From Saccoglossus kowalevskii (lineage: Eukaryota > Hemichordata > Enteropneusta > Harrimaniidae), in the NCBI RefSeq assembly GCF_000003605.2, contig NW_003107091.1, forward strand, positions 197,455 to 242,709: a stretch of 45,255 nt of DNA. The letters run 5' to 3'. The notes beneath the pieces are model-generated. The model did no database searches. It was not told the origin of the DNA and saw only the letters and a list, made by a program, of their open reading frames with translations. Shown piece by piece: positions 21,960 through 32,400 of the stretch. A program made the translations under genes and the position numbers. Each line of letters starts with the position of its first letter. Position 1 is the stretch's first letter.

Positions 21960-24503
21960 GTAATCTACAAATAAAACATACTTTCAAACCATCGCCACAC
22001 TATAAGAGTAATGAAACTTACACAAGATTTATTTTTCAAAACTAGTTTTATTATATTTTTTTTTTACAAAGGTGGAGCTATTAAATGTTATTTTCCTCCA
22101 TAAATACAAATGAATATTTCAGCGACTGGTTAAACAATTATTAATATTGGATGCATTGACATTTAGTTGTATCGAGACTGCAGTTACCCAGGTAATGAAA
22201 GAACAAGCATCTTAGCATGGCTTATTTTGTAAATGTACAATAGAAGTGAATAACAGATTTAAATCATGAAGTCTGAAACCAAAATGTTAATATCAATATG
22301 GTTTAGTGTCCCTGTAGCACATCTATCGATTGATTGATTGCATTTCCATGAATGAACCTGTCAGATTTAGTTTAGCCCAATAGTCTCGGGATTTATAATA
22401 TAAAATTGTTTAAATATTTCTAGAAACTCCAACTTGCGCAAAATGATTACTTGTATCCAGAATATAACATTCAGTGAGCTACTCAGCAAAATTATCAAAT
22501 TTGACCATGAACCTAATTGACATATAAACCATCCTATTTTTGGATGTGCACATGTTGATATGAATAGTACACAGCATGGCCTTTTTATCCACATCTGAAT
22601 GAATATACATTTTTTTTCTATTGGCACGTTAATTTGAACAATGATACACACGTACGTACATAAACAAACAGCCTGACACGACACGATAGGATAGGATAGG
22701 ATTCAATTCAACTCAGCAACCCCCCCTTTTCACAGGGTCAGTTATTTTGATAAATTCACGATGAATAAATTGCACCTATAAATGCAAGCCATTTATGCCT
22801 ATTCAAAACCAGTTCACGCCAGGGTTAACTGCAATGACAGATGACCAACTAAATCACTGGTTATTATACAAGATCATGTCAAAGAGTGATACAATACAAT
22901 AGTTCAATTTTTGAAAAAAAATTATGAAATGAGTAATTGTGTGGACTAAAGTCTGGTTTGAAAGCCATGACATTTATAACCTCATATACTTGGAACCACT
23001 TTACAATTGATTATAAACACCAAAATGCTATTGAAAATAATAAATCACATAACTATATTTGTATATATACAACACACAATTGAAATGAAAATTCAGAATA
23101 CAGAGACAGGCAACTGTGGCAAACATGAAGGGAGAGAGTTTAGGTAAGACTATGCATACGATTTTTTTTTCGTGCTTTTGACGCATCAACGGACGCATTA
23201 CTATTAACTTTTTTTTTGGTGTTTGATGTTACTTTCACGTTACAGTTGCTTGTCCCTGTGTTTAGTATATTTGCTAAAATTCATGCATAATAAATTAATC
23301 TATCATATTTCATGTACAGTTGAAATGATGTATATTATTATTAATTGTTGCTATTCTAGAAATCTGTCAAATTAAGATTTATAATAACCACCCAAAAACT
23401 ACCTACACATGAAGGTAGGAAATACAAAATGTGTGCAATTACAGAAATCAAACATCCAGATTTTCCCCAGTCAATGTGATCAAATACTGAGCATCTCAGT
23501 AATCGACAAGAATATACATATTAAAAAAAAGAAAAGTATCCTCAAATTCTGGAAGGAATATCCAATAGGGGGAAAAATTCAACTCCAATCTAAGTCAACA
23601 CGCGAATATTAGGGCAACACATTGATGGCATTTGTTGGGTTAAGAGCAAAGAGCACTAAAGTTTTAGTATAATTATAACCATATTGGCTTTAAAAGCATA
23701 GATATGCCACAACCATTTCAGATACAATAGGTCAGTATGTGTATTCTTAGGTAAGCATTCAGCTTCGTCTAAATGATAGATAGATAGAAAGAAAGCGCAA
23801 ATACGGAAAGTGCGTTATTTTATTAACTGTGTAATAAAGGATATATATTAAACATAGAAGTGGTATTGCTGATAACGAGGGCAGTCAATCTATAGTCATG
23901 CCACAATATAGGAATTTATATATCTTGTATGAGGTGAATAACTCTTCATTATTATAGACTACCATTTTATTGAGCCAATATCAAAGATTCAATACTGCCA
24001 CATGATCATTTTTTACAGGTATTTCAAGAGTTAAATGGATGCGAAAACACTTAACATAAAATAATTTCTATATACATTCTAAGAAATCTATTGAAGATCA
24101 CATGTGAAAATCTGGAATTATTTACATTTAACATACAGCAAAGCTATATCAGTAACTGTTTGGGTGTCATTATCACTGAGAAAAAGTTCATGAATGGTAT
24201 TGTAAAGCAAAAAATGATTTGTAAATATTATTACTATACATCTGTCACCGTAACGCCATAAGTTACAGGTGCCGTAATTTTGCGGTATTTTACGGGGTAT
24301 TTTCATACTACTATATTTGGAAATGCGAATTCCAAATATGGAATGATTAGGCGCGTAAGCGTTCTCTAATAATAAAAACAAACGTGGCTGCCACCAGGAT
24401 TTGACCGAACTCCATACAAAGAAGTTCGCTGATTCTGTTCTAAACTTTTTGGATTTCGGCATTTCCATGATGTATCCTTGAAGGGAAAAGATGTATAATA
24501 ATA
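21960..24503. other. Intergenic sequence without a recognised gene
   Basis: AT-rich sequence with a short pentamer run (ataggataggataggat) at about 22685-22701 and a short gata/gaaa run near 23778. Nothing coding was recognised. It lies between the two convergent 3' ends and may include rarely used UTR extensions. Confidence 0.6.
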
Positions 24504-24633
24504 AGGTTATTACGTAGATACCTCAAAGTATGCACTCAGACAGCACGCTGTCGCATCGACATCCGCTGCGCGTCGGTCGATACTGCCGCTGTACTGTCTT
24601 TGTGCATACTTTGAGGTATCTTCGTAATAACCT
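24504..24633. mobile_element. 130-bp hairpin (fold-back) element
   Basis: The left arm 24504-24535 (aggttattacgtagatacct then caaagtatgcac) is the reverse complement of 24602-24633 with a single mismatch over 32 nt. The centre is GC-rich and partly self-complementary (gacagcacgctgtc; cgctgcgcgtcggtcgat). No coding capacity. It lies about 730 nt downstream of the CHAF1A stop. Confidence 0.88.
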
Positions 24634-25016
24634 AATTTTATGCCTAACTTTGAGCATGTAGATGTAACACAATATAATCAAAGTTGGATTGAACACTGGT
24701 CATGGTCTGGTATGCCTTGATTAAACTATCATAGTCTTTGGTTCTAATTTAAATGCTTAAATTTACATATGCATACAAGATCATTGTGCAATTCAACCAA
24801 TCATAGATGTCTCTTTACTATTATATGGCAATTCATCATTAAGATTTCGGGTTCAGATGAAGGCACACATCAAACCATACTCATTACACTGTTATGTAAA
24901 AAAGTTTTGTGAATGAAGAGAACAGAGGAAAGCTTGGCAGGAAAAAGAAGTGTAGCACACAAAATTAATCTGGATTTAAATGTTTGAAATGTTTACAATA
25001 ATGTAAATCTGCATAT

Positions 25017-25022
25017 TTTATT
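25017..25022 (-). terminator. Candidate CHAF1A poly(A) signal AATAAA
   Basis: An AATAAA hexamer on the minus strand about 337 nt after the stop at 25359. It is the nearest one I see; use is inferred. Confidence 0.45.
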
Positions 25023-25358
25023 TTACAATATCAAGGTGTTGAAATCAAGAAATTGCAACAAAAAAAGAACTTTACGATAGAATTACGAAAAGCAAGGAAA
25101 TTACAGAAACAAAAAATTCAGTTCAAAGGCAACGTAGTAGTGATGTGGATTTACATTGTGTGACCATTTAAGACCCATGTCTTTTGGCGCCAGATGAAGA
25201 TTACCACTCGTCTTTGCCGTGTACAGTTTGGATTGTTTACCAGTGTAATCTTGATGAACTTATGGTAAATGACATGGGCATTTAAACAATATAGTGTTAG
25301 TATTACTATAGTATAATTTATAAATGTGAATACCCAACTGTCCTACTACCGGGGTAGA

Positions 25359-26410
25359 TCAATCAATAATCCCAATTTCAGTTTCTTTTTTCTTATTTTC
25401 CCGTGATATACGCACTGAAATATCAGTGGTAGACTCTGCACTGTTTGCTGTAATCTCTTGTGTATTTTTTACATGTTGAACAGACAAACTATTTGTTGAT
25501 ACAGTTATGTTTTGTGGACAAACAGCAGAAACAGATTTAACACTTGATTTGTCTGGATTTGCGGACCTGCTTAGATCAGCAGTTGGAGATTTGAGCATCG
25601 ACAGTAGAGTCAGTTGTCCTTTTGGAGACTCGACGTTGCTAGTGGATAAAGATTTGTCAATTGCTGGACTCTTGTCATTTTCATCAACCATAAAGCAGTC
25701 ATCATCATCGTCATCATCATCATCACTCTCTGAGTCTGCAGTATATCCGGGGTCACTTTGCAAGCTGACTTTACAAGTCTGATTCTGGAAAGCACTGAGT
25801 ATCGTGTTTTTGTTTGTTTTTGGTGTCACTTCGTCTATTTTAGCTTTCTCAAAAAGACTTGATGGGGACACTGGTTTAGCAAACTGCATGATGTTGGGAA
25901 TAGCTTTCCCCGAGACTGGCTTCACAGTCTCTTCATTTAAAGCAAAAACATCACCTACAGGAATTGCATGTTTAGGTGTTTTAGTAACGTAATTCCACTG
26001 ATTAGGAATGGGAAGTTCAGTTAGTTTATATTCCTCAAGTATATTTTGATGGACGTACCAACAGACATTCTTACAACCAGCTCTCTTCTCTCTCACAGCA
26101 ATGGCATTAATCTTAATATCTAACTGACGTTTTGAGATAATGTAATCTTGACTCTGATCAATAAATTGTTGCTCCAGTGGTGTTGATGGTCTACTTTCGA
26201 CTGGTGTACCAGGACGACTTCTTGTCGGAGTTGAGAGAGTTTCGATCATTGGGTCTTTCTTCAAATTTGATTCATCAGGTTTGGTGATAACTTCAGTGTC
26301 CTCACCATCACCAGCATTGACTTTTTTATTCCAATGTTCACGGAACTCTTTGATTAGAACTTTGATACCACTCCGATTGCCATGGATAAGGCTGATAAGA
26401 TCAGGGAGTG
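25359..26410 (-). CDS. CHAF1A: CHAF1A last exon (C-terminal region)
   Basis: Acceptor ttatttatag|CACTCC. The exon completes an Ala codon and encodes LPDLISLIHGNRSGIKVLIK, later CWYVHQNILEEYKLTELPIP then NQWNYVT, and an acidic run of nine Asp before CFMVDE. These align in order with the human C-terminal region (LLPLLHGN, CWYVH, acidic EEEE-CMIVD). The final about 110 residues are Ser/Thr-rich and poorly conserved. Stop TGA at 25361-25359. The frame continues upstream of 26410 into hydrophobic intron sequence, which is why the acceptor is preferred over the upstream ATG at 26570. Confidence 0.95.
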
Positions 26411-29400
26411 CTATAAATAAAGAAATTAGAAAACAAATTAAAGTGCTCATTGAAATTGAATTGAGAAAAACAAAGGAAGAAACCTTATTTACTAAAAACA
26501 TACATCTTTCAATTTTTTTCAGTAGCCAACCATTGCTGTAAATGTGATATGTGATTTTAGAAGCACACATCCATAAAATGTATGTATGAGATTTTACAAA
26601 TCAGTAACAAAATAAAAATATTTTAATAATGGACTTGATTTCAGATACACATATTAACTTGAACATACAATACTACACTTTTTCATCTCACTCTCGTAAC
26701 AGGATGGTGCATGGCATTTTTTGTACACTAAACTTGCTCAATTAATGATTGCAAAAATTTGTATAACAAAGGTGTGTGAAAGAAAAAACGGTATTTGTTT
26801 TCCAACGGTCAGATATTTATACACTGAAGTTATTTGCAGTAATATGTATAGTTTATTGTTTTCAATATACCCATCGTCCTACTCGCGCGGTCCCGTGTCT
26901 TCGACTTCTACACAATACCGTGCGGGATCACATAGGGTAATTGCGTATCTTAAGCAGTAAGATCTGATTGGGCGCGCCTTGAAACAAGGCGCCCAATGTG
27001 CTTGGACGTACCAAATTAAAAAACAAAATTCCACTTCCTGTTTTTGTCGGCATCCTTCCCACACAAAACTGCATTGATTGCCTGTACCTGATGAGGCTTG
27101 AGAGCACCAACACCGGAAACTTTTGCAATTTTATCATCACAAATATCACGATTCATGGGCACCGCCATTTTGTTTAAAATGAAATGCCAAAGAGGGATTT
27201 GTAACACGCGAACTGATCAGACAATAATTAGCCGCAACCGACTACTAGGGGCACTGTTAGAATAAGCATATTTGATGGTCGTTCTGCCAAGGTCTGTTTA
27301 GAGGCTTGGCCGAATAAACTTAGACCTTGGCTAGCGAAGATGAATATACCAGGATAAAAACTTTCCACCATCAGATGACAGACATCTTTGAATTATGGGA
27401 TATCATCATAATTGTTCAAAAGGATTCACCAACAAATATACACTGACGTGAACAAAAATGCTACTCATCTTACCTTCCTTTGGCACTGGTTTCTTATTAC
27501 TTGTTGTACTCCTGGAAAGCGACTCCGATCCAAAGTCAATACTTTCTCCTGTCGTCTTCATAGTGAAGCTGGTAGGTACGGGTACAGAAACGAAAGACAG
27601 TATTTTAAACTTTTCTAATTTTTCATGAGTTTTTTCACCTGCCCAGATGCATCCAATTATAACTGGTTCTTTGGGTTGCGTTTGACGTCTCAATTCTGCC
27701 TCCCACTGAGTAGCCTTGGCTGCTCTTTTGACTTTGAACGATTCCAGGTCATCAGCCTGTAAATGAGTCAAAAACATAATTGAAAACCATACATTGTATG
27801 GTTAATTTACTCCACAAAATTGCTACTTATAAAATTTCAAAATGTATTTTTCAAGGATGGTTTGAAAGATCATGGAATATCATTTTGCTAAAATCATTTT
27901 GCTAATATCATTTTGCTAAAATCAGGGGATTGGCATACATAAAAAAAAAAAGAGATCTGATTTTATACAATTTATAGTTCTTCCAGCTGCATTTTCCCAT
28001 TTTATGTCTTTTTTTAATCATCATTGGTCAAGTAATTTAGTGGCATTATACACAGAAATTTTCTTCACCACCCCTGAAAAGTCCACACAGAAAATGTTGA
28101 GAGTGTGGTCTAACAATGAATGAAAACCATCTTATGATGGTGATTAAAAACAAAATCAGGATATAAATGAATTATGCACAACAAACCCAATACAGTTTAC
28201 CGATTAGGTCAAAAATCAGAATATATTTTCATAGAGATCTTTACCTCTTCATCACAACCCTCATTTTCTGATAAATATCCATGAGGAACAAAAAATCCAT
28301 CATCATCACCACTATCATCACTTCCTTCATTGTTATCATCTTCACCCTACAAAATACAAGTGTACACAATTCAATATTTGTTCTATCAGGAAGCATTTTT
28401 TATTTGCAACATTACAAATCATACATAAGAACACAGGTTTCTGGTCAAAATAAGATGCATTTAAAAAAATAAAATTTTTGGTTATCATGTGTACATATAA
28501 TAGAGGCTTTCAACAGGCAATGTGCAATAGAATGTATTATACTCAACTAATTTACCAAATTTTAAGTCACAAATTATGTGTGAGGGTGGATAGTATACGG
28601 TACAATATAATTAAAGAATAACCAGCAATAGCAAGTGTGTATATGGTGTGACATTTTCAAAATCAAGTGGTATAATCGTTGATTGTTATTCACAGACACA
28701 GAAATAACTGGTTAAAAGAAATGGGCCCTGGAACTAGCGTACATCGAGTATAGATACACAGAGCAGTGGTGGATATTCACACTTTATCTCGGGGTCAGTG
28801 TGTTTATTCGAGTAGTTTTATGCTAGCGGTAATGATATAATCGTCATAATTTCAAAAAAAACGTTTGATTAGCACAGTACACTCACTGTACTTCCAAAGC
28901 CGCTGCATAAAATAACGTGTTTGATGATTTCAGTTGACAAAAGAATTTAACCTTACTGTGATATTTACGTTTGGGGCCTACTTCTAAACATACTAGTAAT
29001 TACATGTTAGTAATTTAGAGTGGCTTGCATAAATTAAAACCACTTCTTAACCAATCACAATTGAGCATTTACAGGCATGACACACTGGTAAAATATAATG
29101 TATAATATTGGATAATGCATTGAACCATGGACAGTAACTACCATACCTCTGAATGTGATAAACTCTCTCCAGGCTCCTCCCATTCATCATCACTGTCAAC
29201 TTCATAATCTAAAATTTCCTGTAAGAAAAATTATGCATTGAAAACTCACAAAGAACAATGAAGTTGATCAAATTATTATTTTTACACAAGAAAACAGTAT
29301 GCTTATCTGCACAACAAAGACACTTGGGAGGTGATAAAAACATTGTCCAATAAGCTAATTTATTTTTTCAAGCATAGATCTAGAAAAAAAAATGTTATAA

Positions 29401-32400
29401 CAAAATGATATTGTTTACAACACTGTACAAGTATTTACCCATTCACACATACCTCGTCTTTAGCAAGTGGTTTCCTTGGCTTCACAATATTAGATTTCTT
29501 CCCAAATGATCCCCAATAAGCCGGTCTGTGGTTTTCATGAAACTGGAACAACTTCCCTTTCATCCTATAAACTTTTTCATTGACTTTCTTTTTCTCACTT
29601 GGTTTACTGGACAACTCTTCAATAACTTGGATGTCATCTGTTTCCATGGACACAGTCTTCTCACTAATAGAGTACAAATGCAGTTTGCGAGTAAGCAGCA
29701 GCTGATGATGAAAGCACTGATAACTGACCTGCTGTGCAAGTAAAATCTGACCCCAATCAGTGTTCTCCCATAAGCAAAGATGTTTTACCATCTAGGCTAA
29801 TTAAGACTAAATTCAAGTGTTATGTAAAATTTGTCAAGTCTTTATATTAAAATGTACATGTTTAAATATCTCTGGGGTACAACACTTCCTTCTGTTGTGG
29901 AATTGACACTGGTGCATCACTAAAATGTTTGTTGTGCCCTTTTTATTTCAACCTGTTTCTGAATAGTTGCATGTAAAATATAGGGAACATGTCATTGACA
30001 ATGATAAGTTCCAAGTTTTTGATTTTATTTGAACAGGTACTTATAATATATTATCTTGCCTTTGTACTTTTCTCTGAATGAGAGTTCTTCCAGATTTCCC
30101 TGGTTTATGTTTACCACTCTTGATGTCATGTAAGTATGCAATTGTTGAATTCTGAAAAAAGGAAATATGAAATTTGGTACTATAAACAGTTTTCATTTTA
30201 TGAAAAACAAATCTTCACAAATTTTGTGAGTCAGTGTAAATCACAAAATTTTGTTACAATGAAAATTTTTCCGGAGTCCCAAGACATGAAGTGACTTGAA
30301 TCAAATTTTGTCATAAATCCTGAAATCACAAAAATGAAAATATTTACAGTATTTATCATCAAGCTGCAACAATTTGAATATTTTAAAATGATGCAGAATG
30401 TGAAGGAGTGTAACAACAGTTCTGAGAATTATTTGGACAGTCAGTGAGCAAGATATTTGGTAATTACTTGACTTTGCTTTGCTTTTGATTGACAGAAGTG
30501 CTGTCAGAGATTCATTATCATACGGGTGGTTAATTTTTGCAGTATTATCCAGGGTAAATCTATTTTTTTTTTTATCTCAGAACTGCTGAATTAATTTGCA
30601 GTAACAAAGCTAAATTTTTTGTTCATTTGAATGTACACTAAGAAGCACAATGAGATTATTTTATCAGGAATCTCATCAGGTCAGCCTTAGCGACCATCAA
30701 GGAAACAACTGCAGACCAAGACAATTTTCCAATTGCCAGTCATGGATTTTGAAAATGTTTCGAATTGTTATATATTTCAAATCCAAATATTAAATTCTCC
30801 ATGGAATTCATATTTGATTTCTAATTTGTAAAATTATTGCTTGGATATATTTGACTTCATATGATGTAAATTCAATGGTATCACATTTATTAAATAAAAA
30901 AATCAAGTCATTGAAAATGACACAGTCCCCGTTAAGTTCTCTTTGTGCTTGTCATATTAAAGCGGAGGGGTTGTCGCGAGCGTGTCCTTGAAACTTGAGT
31001 TCCAACAGATTGTTTATTTACATCAAAACACGCGTTTCTTGTCATAGTAATATGGCCAAAATAAAAACAGCCGTTATTCAGCCATCTTTGATCTGATTAT
31101 GAAACACACTGATATGTATGATGTCTGTGCCAAATACGAACGAAAATGGTACATAAATTGTGGAAATATAGTAGTAAGGCCAAAAAGTCAGATGGCTGTC
31201 AATCGGCCATCCTTGACCAAATTTTGAAACAAATTGTCATGGACATGCATCCTAACATGTATAAAGTACATGTATGTGCCAATTTTGAATGAAAACTGAC
31301 AGAGCATGTCCAAGATACCGCATAAAAAAACAAAAACAAGATGCCTGCCAGTCGACCATCTTTGATCCAATTGCGAAATAAATCGTCATGGACATGCATC
31401 CTAACATGTATAAAGTACATATATGTGCCAAATTTGAATGAAAACTGACAAAGCATGTCCAACATACAACATTTTCAAAAAACAAGATGGCTGCCAGTCG
31501 GCCATTTTGAATCGAATCGCTAAACCACTGCATGTGCATATGTCCAACATAAGGTACTAGGCACATGCAAAGAATGAACGGAATCGGTCCACAGGATTCT
31601 GAAATATGACGTTGGATAGACTGACGCACGGACAGACCAACACACGGATGGTTGGACGGACATACTCAGGAACTCACGGACGGTCGGGGACATGTATCCT
31701 AACATGTATGATCTATGTACTAATATTTGAATGAAAACTGACAAAGCATGTCCAAAATACGACATTTTTAAAAAACAAGATGGCTGCCAGTCGGCCATCT
31801 TTGATCCAATTGTGAAATAAATCATCATGGACATGTATCCTAATATGTATAATCTATGTACCAAGTTTGAATAAAAACTGACAAAGCATGTCCAAAATAC
31901 AACATTTTCAAAAAAACAAGATGGCTGCCAGTCGGCCATTTTGAATCGAATCGGTAAACCACTGCATCTGCATATGTCCCACATAAAGTACTCGGAACAT
32001 GCAAAGAATGAACGGAATCGGTCCAAGGGATTCTGAGATATGACTCCGGACGAACGAAGACCGAATTATAAGTCCCCGTTTTCTGATTTCGTCCGAACGG
32101 GGACTAAAAAAAGATGGCCGCTCACTGTTACTGCAAACTGATTGATTCAATGTCGTCGTACATCGTCCTGTGGCTTTAATGATTCGTCAAGAACGTGTTC
32201 ATTAGCTTTGATAGGCTTTAAGCAAAAACTACATCGATGTGGCTCGATTGACATCGTGTACTTTCATGTTGAGTACGAATGTTTTTCCTTCCGTGAATTC
32301 GATTCATAAGTTCAACATATTTAATATAACATATTTATTAATCTTTTATTTAAAAAAAAAATATCTCTTTTACTCCGTTTCGGCTATGTTTTTTGGGGCA

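Larger units (their letters stand above)
26411..27473 (-). other. CHAF1A intron carrying a RecQ-like fragment and hairpins
   Basis: A 1.06-kb intron joining ...VPKE(G) to (CA)LPDL, restoring Ala. It contains the helicase-like fragment at about 27010-27165 and hairpins at 26967-26997 and 27286-27331, listed separately. It is locally richer in GC than neighbouring introns. Confidence 0.8.

Noticed and set aside
23096-23141. Exon-like piece bounded by ag and gtaaga on the plus strand
   Set aside because: No homologous protein sequence in any frame; splice-like dinucleotides are common by chance.
24118-24468. 116-codon minus-strand open frame downstream of CHAF1A
   Set aside because: No recognisable motif; lies in the 3' flank beyond a candidate poly(A) signal.
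25697-25731. Trinucleotide tcatca microsatellite
   Set aside because: It is the antisense of the conserved acidic Asp run in the CHAF1A last exon, so it is coding rather than a free-standing repeat.
26411-26570. Upstream extension of the last CHAF1A exon to an ATG at 26570
   Set aside because: The added segment is hydrophobic and unlike CHAF1A, while a good acceptor at 26412-26411 restores the correct phase with the previous exon.
31188-32150. Overlapping minus-strand open frames with repeated DMLCQFSFK and VRMHVHD-like phrases
   Set aside because: By-products of the internal repeats of the transposon; the same phrases recur at 44528-44785 in the second copy.
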